A stretch of DNA of 64,000 nucleotides from Pectobacterium polonicum. Its GTDB lineage: Bacteria; Pseudomonadota; Gammaproteobacteria; Enterobacterales; Enterobacteriaceae. The translations under genes were made by a program, and so were the position numbers. The first letter of the stretch is position 1. Each line of letters opens with the position of its first letter. Positions 57,035 through 64,000 of this stretch are shown here, in pieces. The DNA lies in contig NZ_RJTN01000004.1 of assembly GCF_005497185.1 (NCBI RefSeq), positions 62,001 to 126,000 on the forward strand. The letters run 5' to 3'. Under the pieces are notes generated by a model. That model did no database searches, had not been told where the DNA came from, and was given only the letters and a program-made list of their open reading frames with translations.

Positions 57035-57796
57035 TTACTCTCCAAACACGTCATAACGCTGATTTTTCGCATCAAAGCGATATTCCAACAGAATATCCCC
57101 TCCGCCGTGGGAATAGCAGTTCAACATGATGCTGCGATTATCTTCGCCGTTCTCAATATTCATATAAACCGGGGTCATGAAAAAGCCGAACTGGCATTGT
57201 TGAAAATCAGGTTTAAGAAGCTGATCGACATTGCCGGTCTTCTTGTTAATCGCCTTGATCCCCTCAACAACCATTCCCGTATCGCTGTTTTGATACACTC
57301 CGACGAAACTGTGGGTTTCCGTTTGCCCCCAGAAAGGAATATCGACCAGCCCTTCTACCTTGGCTGGTTGCTCGCTATCGTCAAAGGACGCAACACGCCG
57401 TAAGCTAACATCATAACGAGCTTTCCCGTTCGACCACTCGCCACGGAGCTCTTCTCCCGTTTCCGTTAATTTAAACGGGCAATGTGTCATATCCATGTCA
57501 GACTTAACGCCCTGAACGATATATTTATCATAATCCTGAGGCGTATGAATTTCGCAGATCTCGAGCGACGTTTCCGAGAGTCGACCATAAAGAGGGATCG
57601 GTGCTCGGTATTTATCGTAAAAGTAACTTCCCAACAGGTTCTTATCTTGGTCAATACTGTATTTCTGCAATGAAAAATGCACCGGATAAGGCCCAATATG
57701 GCCTTCGTAATTGCTCACGACATACCAGCCAGCATGCGCTCCCCATGTTGCCGTCCACAGTCCACAGGCTATTAAGGTTGATACCGCTACTCTCAT
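57035..57796 (-). CDS. Exported protein of unknown function
   Basis: A 253-residue protein with signal peptide (MRVAVSTLIACGLWTATWGA to HAG). No family is recognised. The mature part is rich in Gly and aromatic residues, with three cysteines (LEICEIH, MTHCPFK, QQCQFGF) and a fourth late (LNCYSH). Ribosome site AGGTGAATAG precedes the ATG. It is transcribed towards nip, 220 bases away. Base composition is less extreme than that of the operon at 53449. Confidence 0.65.
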   Translation of the reverse strand: MRVAVSTLIACGLWTATWGAHAGWYVVSNYEGHIGPYPVHFSLQKYSIDQDKNLLGSYFYDKYRAPIPLYGRLSETSLEICEIHTPQDYDKYIVQGVKSDMDMTHCPFKLTETGEELRGEWSNGKARYDVSLRRVASFDDSEQPAKVEGLVDIPFWGQTETHSFVGVYQNSDTGMVVEGIKAINKKTGNVDQLLKPDFQQCQFGFFMTPVYMNIENGEDNRSIMLNCYSHGGGDILLEYRFDAKNQRYDVFGE

Positions 57797-57810
57797 CTAT
57801 TCACCTTGTC

Positions 57811-57869
57811 TACCCGTTATACCTCAAGCCACGTATGCGTTAATTTTTCTGCAACTCGTGTTATTGGGT
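57811..57869. repeat. MITE-like palindromic repeat, copy 2 (internal deletion)
   Basis: TACCCGTTATACCTCAAG at the left and CTGCAACTCGTGTTATTGGGT at the right look like the two ends of the same repeat as at 55841, with the middle missing. The two ends form an imperfect inverted pair starting ACCC. Confidence 0.5.
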
Positions 57870-57924
57870 GTGTAATCATAAAGCGCTGTTGTTCAAAAAC
57901 GGCGAGCACCAGTAGCACATCCCT

Positions 57925-58191
57925 TTAATCATGCTGGCAGCAGGGACAGATTTCTACCTCAGAAACCGTCATGGCTGTTGTTCCCTGACAATCCCATTCG
58001 ACACGTACCGGCAGGCCTTCAGGCTCCGAGTGATGCAGATACTTATTGACGGGACTTTCCGTCATACCGCTCACCACCTCAGTGGCGACAAGCGCATCAC
58101 CGACAAAAATACGGGCTGTCGCCTGTGATGCTTCGCGCGTTTTATCGGATTGCCGATACAAATAGTTAACCGTGAGTTTAATGCTGGGCAT
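57925..58191 (-). CDS. Small protein of unknown function with C-terminal CPCC motif
   Basis: An 88-residue protein without signal peptide. It ends VSEVEICPCCQHD; the paired cysteines could bind metal or be redox-active. The N-terminal two-thirds (SIKLTVNYLYRQSDKTREA, ATARIFVGDALVATEVVSG) read like a small beta-sandwich. No family is recognised. The ribosome site is weak. Confidence 0.55.
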   Translation of the reverse strand: MPSIKLTVNYLYRQSDKTREASQATARIFVGDALVATEVVSGMTESPVNKYLHHSEPEGLPVRVEWDCQGTTAMTVSEVEICPCCQHD

Positions 58192-58712
58192 GGCACTTCT
58201 TAACAGGGAAAAAACAAGGAAAACAGTGTATCGCGTTCACTCGCGCTTGTAGAGCACAGACATAACAAGCGGTATCACCAATCCATGCTAACACCATGAT
58301 AGTTTTCTATTTTTTAAAAATAGAGGGTTCTGGTCACATAAAATCGCACGATTGGTAATCAAAAAGTTAAATCTTATGCCTTTTGGATATTAATGAAGCA
58401 GAAAAAACAGCCGATACACTTTTCGATAGGGTGTTTTTTAATGCAATTGCATTTTGCATAAATAGTGTTTGGCATAAATACTTTTTTACATTAACTGTGT
58501 TCTGATTGAACCATGTCGTTAACGTCATCGTGTTGAATAATAGGAAATTATACTCATTGGATTGATGCCTCTTCCAAGCAAGATAATTAACTTGCTTATG
58601 TTGGCGGCACGAGTTTTAACATGGCGCATTAACGCATGTGGTTTTAACGCACTGAAGTAACTCACTGGTAAACCATTACCAGCATTAAATAGATATAAGA
58701 AGGAGTTATACT
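58192..58712. other. A+T-rich non-coding region with short palindromes
   Basis: 521 bases. Visible are an A+T dyad CTATTTTTTAAAAATAG (58307-58323), a perfect 12-base palindrome ATGCAATTGCAT (58441-58452) and, next to it, a direct repeat TTTTGCATAAATAG / TTTGGCATAAATAC. A frame of 74 codons on the minus strand has no support. The region probably holds the promoter of the gene at 58713. Confidence 0.5.
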
Positions 58713-59252
58713 GTGGTGATTCCAGATATTCAAATCGTGAGTTCAACAACCCCGGCGACCATGCCTCCCATTGGCGCAGCCGCTAACCCAACGGTTGTTG
58801 CAGCCATCAGCTCGGGGAATAAAACCGACACATCAGCAAATTCCGACTCGCAAAATATGCCGGGCTCGAACGAGAGCACGAAGGTCACGCTGTCGTCTCA
58901 AAAGAAGCGTGCTACTGAAGAGAAAGATGTCACTCCACCTGAACAGATTAAGACACAGCAGAAAGCTGCCACTGAATATTCTCTGGCGATGACCGGTATT
59001 CCTTTGTACAACGGTAAACTCGTGTCCGTGGTTAAATACCCAGATGGTAATTCTGAAATGTTTGATGCCTTTACAGGACAGCGCATCACGCAGGAAGATT
59101 TGGCTCTCATGAGCGCACTTCATAGTTCTGGTGGCGAACAGGTATTACATTTTGAGAGTAAGACGTCATATAGCAATTTATCTGCGGCCGAAGTTTATCA
59201 GCAGATTCAAGAGATGATTCATGGTTCAAGCGGTCAGGAAGATCGGTCTTAA
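58713..59252 (+). CDS. Hypothetical protein with disordered N-terminus
   Basis: A 179-residue protein starting at a GTG after a strong AGAAGGAG. The first 90 residues are rich in Ser, Thr, Pro, Ala and Asn (probably disordered), without signal peptide. The second half is folded-looking: YSLAMTGIPLYNGKLVSVV, KYPDGNSEMFDAFTGQRITQ, LALMSALHSSGGEQVLHFE. No family is recognised. The layout (disordered Ser-rich start, small C-terminal domain) resembles proteins exported by type III secretion, but nothing else supports that. Confidence 0.6.
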   Translation: MVIPDIQIVSSTTPATMPPIGAAANPTVVAAISSGNKTDTSANSDSQNMPGSNESTKVTLSSQKKRATEEKDVTPPEQIKTQQKAATEYSLAMTGIPLYNGKLVSVVKYPDGNSEMFDAFTGQRITQEDLALMSALHSSGGEQVLHFESKTSYSNLSAAEVYQQIQEMIHGSSGQEDRS

Positions 59253-59356
59253 TAATAAATCGATGCCAAGACAAATAAACGCATTGCCCTGGCATTAAAG
59301 AAAAATATAGCGCTATCTTAATAATGTAGGATGGCTACTTGATGGAAACTGGCCGA

Positions 59357-59929
59357 TTAACGATTAGCAGCGAGCGCTTGCGAAAACTCAGTTAATCTTG
59401 TCAGGCCATATTCCCAGGGACCAAACCCCGCTTCCGCATTAATATGCCCCGCTTCGCCGACATCAACTAACTCACTGTTCCACGCCTGCGCCCAGTATTG
59501 GGCGCGAGTGAAACTCATCAACGGATCGTTATGGCTGGCAAATGTCAGCGCAGGAACCGGCAGCGGCGCTGCCTGAATGCGATCGTCGATTTCAAAGCGC
59601 AGGGGCTCGGCAGGAGCCACCAGCATGACACCGGCGATCCCTTCCTGACCCTGTTGCACGATATGGCAGGAAGCCAATGCGCCGAAGCTGTGACCGATGA
59701 GAATCACAGGCTGTGTACAGGCGCTGATCTCACGGCGGATCGCCAATACCCAACGGTCCAGATCGGCCTGATACCATTCCCGCTGACGTATACGGTGCCA
59801 GTGCGGAAAACGCCGTTCCCAATGGCTTTGCCAGTGTTCGTCATCGCTATCTCGCAACCCCGGCACCAGCACCATCGTTAGCTGCTGGCTCACTTCAGCA
59901 AGCCGCAGATCGATTTCTGTTGTCTGCAT
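59357..59929 (-). CDS. RBBP9/YdeN family serine hydrolase
   Basis: A 190-residue alpha/beta hydrolase. The nucleophile elbow GHSFG is in PVILIGHSFGALASCHI; the aspartate is in ASHNDPLMSF and the histidine in GEAGHINAEAGFGPW. These are the YdeN/RBBP9 signatures. The natural substrate is unknown. Ribosome site AAGGACGG precedes the ATG. Cytosolic. Confidence 0.88.
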   Translation of the reverse strand: MQTTEIDLRLAEVSQQLTMVLVPGLRDSDDEHWQSHWERRFPHWHRIRQREWYQADLDRWVLAIRREISACTQPVILIGHSFGALASCHIVQQGQEGIAGVMLVAPAEPLRFEIDDRIQAAPLPVPALTFASHNDPLMSFTRAQYWAQAWNSELVDVGEAGHINAEAGFGPWEYGLTRLTEFSQALAANR

Positions 59930-59998
59930 CCGTCCTTAACACTCCTGTCTATTACACCGCGACGCTCATGCTGCCCTGCCTGATCTATTAAATATCGG

Positions 59999-61381
59999 TT
60001 ACTTTAACAGTCTAGCCTTACAGCTTTTCCCTTTGATTTTGCCTTTCTGGAGCTGCTGCAACGCACGTTTAGCACTGGCTTTACGGATAGCCACATAAGC
60101 ATGCAGCGGGAACATATCTATTTTACCAACTTCCGCCGCCGTTAATCCTGCATCGCCAGTTAATGCACCAAGAATATCACCGGGACGAATTTTGGCTTTT
60201 CTGCCACCATCGATGCACAGCGTCATCATCTCAGGTTCGAGCACAACCTCGCCACTGCGGCTAATCTCATCCGCCGACGTCCACTTAATGCGCATACCGA
60301 GATAGTCTTCAATCAGATTAGCGCGGTTCATTTCCTGTGGCGTACATAGGCTGACAGCCAGTCCCTGCGTACCCGCACGCCCTGTTCTGCCAATGCGGTG
60401 TACGTGAACTTCAGGATCGAAAGCCAGCTCAAAATTCACCACCAGCGCCAGCTCTTTGATATCAAGGCCGCGAGCCGCAACATCGGTTGCGACCAGCACG
60501 CGGCAGCTACGGTTAGCAAAACGTACCAGCACCTGATCGCGATCGCGCTGTTCCAGATCGCCATGCAGCGCCGATACGCTAATCCCGCGCATATCCAGTG
60601 CGTCAAATACGCTCTGACAATCACGCTTCGTGTTGCAGAACACCACGCAGGATGCAGGCTGATAATGGCTCAGAATGGCAATCAATAGCGGCAAACGCTG
60701 CTCTTTTGTCGTTTCATAGAAACGTTGTTCAATGGCCGACTCTTCCACATCATCGGCAATCTCAAAACGTTGCGGCTGACGTTGAACCCGTGCGCTGATC
60801 TGTTCGATCTCTTCCGGGTAAGTAGCGGAAAATAGCAACGTTTGACGATCGGACGGCGTATAGGAAATCACATCATCAATGGCGTCAGTGAAACCCATGT
60901 CCAGCATACGATCCGCTTCATCCAGCACCAGCACTTTCAGGCTATCCAGAGACAGTGACCGCTTGCGTAAGTGATCCTGAATACGTCCTGGCGTTCCGAC
61001 GACAATATGCGGAGCGTGAACCAGCGAATCGAGCTGCTGCCCCATCGGTTGACCGCCACACAGTGTCAGAATCTTAATGTTTTGCGCAAAACGCGCCAGA
61101 CGACGCAGCTCTTTGCTGACCTGATCGGCCAGTTCACGCGTTGGACACAGCACCAGTGCCTGAGTGGTAAAGTCGCTCACAACAATACGATTCAGCAGCC
61201 CAATCCCGAACGCCGCCGTTTTGCCGCTACCGGTTTTCGCCTTGGCCCGCACGTCTGCGCCACTCAGAACGGCTGGCAACGTCGCCGCCTGAACGGGTGT
61301 CATGTCGGTATAGCCCAGTTCATTAAGGTTGGATAACTGCTCTGCTGGCAGCGCGAGGGAAGAAAAAGAGGTTGTGCTCAC
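59999..61381 (-). CDS. dbpA: ATP-dependent RNA helicase DbpA
   Basis: A 460-residue DEAD-box helicase that acts on 23S rRNA hairpin 92 in large-subunit assembly. Motifs in order: Q motif (LGYTDMTPVQAATLP), Walker A AKTGSGKTAAFG, PTRELADQV, GTPGRIQDHL, DEAD (LVLDEADRMLDMG), SAT, and HRIGRTGRAG. The C-terminal RNA-binding domain (IDGGRKAKIRPGDILGALTGDAG to the end KGKSCKARLLK) is DbpA-specific. The start is GTG at 61381 (VSTTSFSSLALP); a longer ORF to 61453 is not supported. E. coli length is 457. Confidence 0.95.
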   Translation of the reverse strand: MSTTSFSSLALPAEQLSNLNELGYTDMTPVQAATLPAVLSGADVRAKAKTGSGKTAAFGIGLLNRIVVSDFTTQALVLCPTRELADQVSKELRRLARFAQNIKILTLCGGQPMGQQLDSLVHAPHIVVGTPGRIQDHLRKRSLSLDSLKVLVLDEADRMLDMGFTDAIDDVISYTPSDRQTLLFSATYPEEIEQISARVQRQPQRFEIADDVEESAIEQRFYETTKEQRLPLLIAILSHYQPASCVVFCNTKRDCQSVFDALDMRGISVSALHGDLEQRDRDQVLVRFANRSCRVLVATDVAARGLDIKELALVVNFELAFDPEVHVHRIGRTGRAGTQGLAVSLCTPQEMNRANLIEDYLGMRIKWTSADEISRSGEVVLEPEMMTLCIDGGRKAKIRPGDILGALTGDAGLTAAEVGKIDMFPLHAYVAIRKASAKRALQQLQKGKIKGKSCKARLLK

Positions 61382-61501
61382 AGTGATTACTCTACCAAGG
61401 ACGAAATAACGGAAGGTGACGCCGAGCCAAAGAACGGCGTAGATATGCCGCAATCATAGCAGAGTTCGCCATCGTTGGCCGATTTACCTCCCGTTACCCC
61501 A

Positions 61502-62236
61502 CTAAAACAACGAGGCGAACCCTTTATGCACCAAAAAATCCTGTCCTTCGGGTGATAAAAGGTAGTTCGCCAGCAGTCGTGCTTCACGTCGGGCGGGCTT
61601 CATGATGGCCAACATGTACTCAGCATCAATCTGATAGGGATCGGGTAAGTGAACCACATGCAAATCCGGCTGATTGAGCAGTAATGGCAGATAGCTGGCA
61701 TAGCCAATGTGCATATCACTCTGCCCAGTACGAATCAGGTAACTCCCCGCCGTCATACCCGTCGGAATCGCATGGTCCAGCCCCCCACCCACTAACGGTT
61801 TCGCTTTGTCCCGCAGCTGATTTCCCCAGCCACGATGCAAACGGTCGATGCGATCAAAGAGTTGAAATGCATAATCCCCACCGGGATCGCTGCCGGGCGT
61901 TGAGGTAGAAAGCACAAAGCACGGGTCAAGCAGCGCCATCAGCCAGGATTGCGTGGTAAGTTCCGGTACGTTGCGCATCACAATACAAAGATGATTGCGC
62001 GTAAACACGGTGGTTTCCTCCGCCAGTCCCAGCGTTTTCAAGCGCAAAGGGTGTGCACAGTTCGCCGAGGCGAAAATATCCACCGCATCGCCGTGCATTA
62101 TTTTTTCGCTCAATAGCCCGGCTGGGCCGAAAGTCGACGTCACCTCCACCGCGTAACGTTCACTGAATATCGTCAGCAAAGGAGCAAACGCGAGGCGTAG
62201 GCTGCCAGCGGCATACAAACGAAGAGGGTCGCTCAT
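61502..62236 (-). CDS. ModA-like substrate-binding protein without signal peptide
   Basis: A 244-residue protein of the type 2 periplasmic binding fold (molybdate/tungstate ModA-like): LRLYAAGSLRLAFAPLLTIF at the start, FGPAGLLSEKIMHGDAVDIFASAN, STSTPGSDPGGDYAFQLFD and the closing LLSPEGQDFLVHKGFASLF. The ModA N-terminus is met directly after Met1 (MSDPLRLYAAGS); there is no signal peptide in this frame or in the 22 extra codons upstream, so it should stay in the cytosol. It begins inside the stop of the ATPase gene (ATGA). Last gene of the transporter operon. Confidence 0.8.
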   Translation of the reverse strand: MSDPLRLYAAGSLRLAFAPLLTIFSERYAVEVTSTFGPAGLLSEKIMHGDAVDIFASANCAHPLRLKTLGLAEETTVFTRNHLCIVMRNVPELTTQSWLMALLDPCFVLSTSTPGSDPGGDYAFQLFDRIDRLHRGWGNQLRDKAKPLVGGGLDHAIPTGMTAGSYLIRTGQSDMHIGYASYLPLLLNQPDLHVVHLPDPYQIDAEYMLAIMKPARREARLLANYLLSPEGQDFLVHKGFASLF

Positions 62237-63003
62237 GGTCGCTCCGTCATGGTTAATATTGGTATCAGCGCACGATACGGCTGCGGCGCGATGTCCACAC
62301 AAACCTGCCGTACCGGGATGCCGTACAAACGCGACAGGTTAGCCTCAGTCAAAACCTCATCGCTGCGGCCATAAAGATAATGCTGATTATCCATCAGGAG
62401 CAGCGCCTGCTCTGCAATTGCTAACGCGTGGGAAGGATCGTGGGTGGTCAGCAGAATGCTCAGATGCTGCATCCTTGCCAGATCCTTCAATAGCCGCAGC
62501 ACCTGCGCCTGATTTTGTACATCAAGCGCCGCCATAGGCTCATCCAGAATCAGCGTCTGACACTCTGATGCCAATGCCCGTGCGATTAACACAAGCTGCC
62601 GCTGCCCACCGGACAATGCGCTAAATTCACACTCGCCAAGCGATGTGATTCCCAGCAGGCTCAGCGCATTCTGAGCCACGCGGATATCATGCGCAGAGGG
62701 CATGGTAAACAGCCGAACACGCGCGGCACGCCCCATCAGTACCATATCCAGCACGCTATAAGAAAACGGTGGGGTAAATATCTGTGGCACAAAACCAATG
62801 CGTCCCTCACGCTGGATCGTCCCAGAAAGCGGCGATAAGTGACCCAGTAAGGTATTCAGCAGCGTGGTTTTCCCTCTGCCGTTCGCCCCCAAAACTGCCG
62901 TCACTTCACCTTCCCGACAGCACAGGTTCAACGGTGAAAAAAAGCCCTGCCCTTGTTGGTAGCCATACACGAGTTCTTGTGTCGATAACCTGATGGTAGG
63001 CAT
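62233..63003 (-). CDS. FecE-type ABC transporter ATPase
   Basis: A 256-residue ABC ATPase. Walker A is GANGRGKTT near residue 38, the signature LSGGQRQLV, Walker B TLILDEPMAALD, and the switch LTTHDPSHA. It belongs to the metal/siderophore type that works with FecCD permeases. Overlaps the ModA-like gene by 4 bases and starts one base after the permease stop. Substrate inferred as molybdate, tungstate or a metal chelate. Confidence 0.9.
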   Translation of the reverse strand: MPTIRLSTQELVYGYQQGQGFFSPLNLCCREGEVTAVLGANGRGKTTLLNTLLGHLSPLSGTIQREGRIGFVPQIFTPPFSYSVLDMVLMGRAARVRLFTMPSAHDIRVAQNALSLLGITSLGECEFSALSGGQRQLVLIARALASECQTLILDEPMAALDVQNQAQVLRLLKDLARMQHLSILLTTHDPSHALAIAEQALLLMDNQHYLYGRSDEVLTEANLSRLYGIPVRQVCVDIAPQPYRALIPILTMTERP

Positions 63004-63004
63004 A

Positions 63005-64000
63005 CTAGCGTCCTCTCCCCTGGCGCTGTGTTTTATACAACAGCACGGCAAAAAGTGGTGCACCTAGCAGCGCCGTCAGAATGCCCAATGGAATCTCGGC
63101 TTCACTGAGATTGCGCGCCAGATCGTCTACCAGCACCATAAAGCCGCCACCAAGCCATAATGATACAGGCAACAAGCGGCGATGGTCGGCTCCCACCAGC
63201 ATGCGCGCAACATGGGGGATCACCAGCCCTATCCAGCCGATACTCCCGCTGACCGCAACCTGAGCAGCCACGATGGCAGCACACAGACTCAAAACCAACC
63301 AGCGCAACGGCTGTACGGCCACACCGAGCGCGCGCGCGTCCTGCTCGCCCATCGACAACACGTTCACGTGCCAGCGCAACCGCAACAGCAATCCACCCGC
63401 AAGCGCTAATGGCACCGCCACCGTCATCAGCGAGTTCCAGTGTGCGGTGGCAAAGCTACCCAGCAGCCAGAACACAATGCTCGGTAATTTCTCTTCGGTA
63501 TCCGCCAGATATTGCATCAGGCTAACCAGTGCGCCGAAGAAACCGCTAAGGATGACGCCAGCCAAAATCAGGATCAGGACGTTCTGTTTACCGAATGCGG
63601 CGGCCATCATGAAAATCAGCAGGAGCGCCAACATGCCGAACGTAAACGCAGATAGCAGCAAAAGCAGCGGCGTCCAGCTTAATAGAATCGCCAACGTGCC
63701 ACCGAAGGCCGCGCCTGCGGACACACCGATGATATGCGGATCGACCAGCGGGTTACGGAAAACGCCTTGCAGCGTAGCTCCGCTCAGCGCCAGCGCCGCG
63801 CCTGCGCACCAGGCTAGTAACACGCGGGGTAAACGTACGCTCCACACCACTTGCCGCTCGATATCCCCAAGTAAAGGATTACCGCCCGATAGCGGTTCGG
63901 CAAGGATCTGGACGATGCGCCACGGGGATAAGCTAAAACGCCCTATCCCCAGTGAGCACACGGCAATCAACAGCGTGAGCACCACCACCGTCAGCAGCGT
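63005..64000 (-). CDS. FecCD-family ABC permease, N-terminus beyond window
   Basis: At least 331 residues of a permease with about ten membrane segments. Family blocks: FRNPLVDPHIIGVSAGAAFGGTLA, LPRVLLAWCAGAALALSGATLQG, and GSIGWIGLVIPHVARMLVG near the end (shown in pieces). The frame is open to the window edge (base 64000), so the true start is probably outside. The next gene upstream, expected to be a periplasmic binding protein, is not seen. Confidence 0.9.
   Translation of the reverse strand, partial: TLLTVVVLTLLIAVCSLGIGRFSLSPWRIVQILAEPLSGGNPLLGDIERQVVWSVRLPRVLLAWCAGAALALSGATLQGVFRNPLVDPHIIGVSAGAAFGGTLAILLSWTPLLLLLSAFTFGMLALLLIFMMAAAFGKQNVLILILAGVILSGFFGALVSLMQYLADTEEKLPSIVFWLLGSFATAHWNSLMTVAVPLALAGGLLLRLRWHVNVLSMGEQDARALGVAVQPLRWLVLSLCAAIVAAQVAVSGSIGWIGLVIPHVARMLVGADHRRLLPVSLWLGGGFMVLVDDLARNLSEAEIPLGILTALLGAPLFAVLLYKTQRQGRGR

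Noticed and set aside
58525-58749. 74-codon minus-strand frame
   Set aside because: Overlaps the start of the better-supported gene at 58713 and lacks a ribosome site.
52667-59300. Direct repeat of the tRNA-Arg 3' end (attR) downstream of the island
   Set aside because: Looked for TTCGATTCCAGTC and CGGGGACACC to the right; found only chance matches of 8 bases, so no right attachment site is called.
1-64000. CRISPR array, rRNA genes, intact insertion sequences
   Set aside because: No regularly spaced repeats, no rRNA sequence and no transposase frame were seen.

Overview
The window is chromosomal DNA of a plant-associated enterobacterium, most likely Pectobacterium (soft-rot group). The gene order is the enterobacterial backbone known from E. 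coli (yfbTUV-ackA-pta ... his transport ... purF-cvpA-dedD-folC-accD-dedA-truA-usg-pdxB-flk-fabB-mnmC ... aroC-prmB-smrB-sixA-fadJI-yfcZ-fadL-mlaA-yfdC-argW). A Nep1-like necrosis-inducing protein gene (nip) in an A+T-rich accessory block next to the tRNA-Arg points to Pectobacterium. The genus is inferred from gene content; no 16S or other marker search was possible.

Layout. 1-10176: sugar phosphatase (cut by the window edge), YfbU, YfbV, the acetate pathway ackA-pta, a DUF817 membrane protein, and a run of small housekeeping enzymes (YfcD, YfcE, YfcG, FolX, YfcH). 10355-13450: histidine/lysine/arginine ABC transporter hisJ-hisQ-hisM-hisP on the minus strand, with a sigma-54 promoter and two NtrC-like boxes upstream and a strong hairpin between hisJ and hisQ. 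13866-24125: a long minus-strand series ubiX, purF, cvpA, dedD, folC, accD, dedA, truA, usg, pdxB, with a PurR box before cvpA. 24421-36239: a DMT exporter, flk, fabB (FabR and FadR boxes), mnmC, yfcL-epmC-yfcA-mepA-aroC-prmB, smrB and sixA. 37178-42698: an archaic (Csu-type) chaperone-usher fimbrial operon inserted between sixA and fadJ. 42691-52582: beta-oxidation (fadJ, fadI, fadL with FadR boxes), mqo, mlaA and yfdC.

52667-52741 is tRNA-Arg(CCU), the argW equivalent. After it comes an A+T-rich accessory island (about 52742-59300). It starts with what looks like the scar of a lost integrase. It then holds a three-gene operon of exported proteins of unknown role (two are paralogues with a C-terminal Cys pattern like LprI/DUF1311), the nip gene, and three further unknown genes. 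Two copies of a palindromic repeat flank nip and its neighbour. 59357-64000 returns to more conserved genes: an RBBP9-like hydrolase, the RNA helicase dbpA, and a FecCD-type ABC transporter operon whose ModA-like protein has no signal peptide. The permease gene runs off the window end.

How the genes fit together. Fatty-acid control recurs: fabB, fadIJ and fadL all carry FadR-like boxes. Nitrogen control is seen at hisJ. Surface and virulence functions (fimbriae, Nip, the exported paralogues) sit in the two inserted segments, between sixA and fadJ and beside the tRNA. The best candidate for an undescribed system is the exported three-gene operon at 53449-55692.
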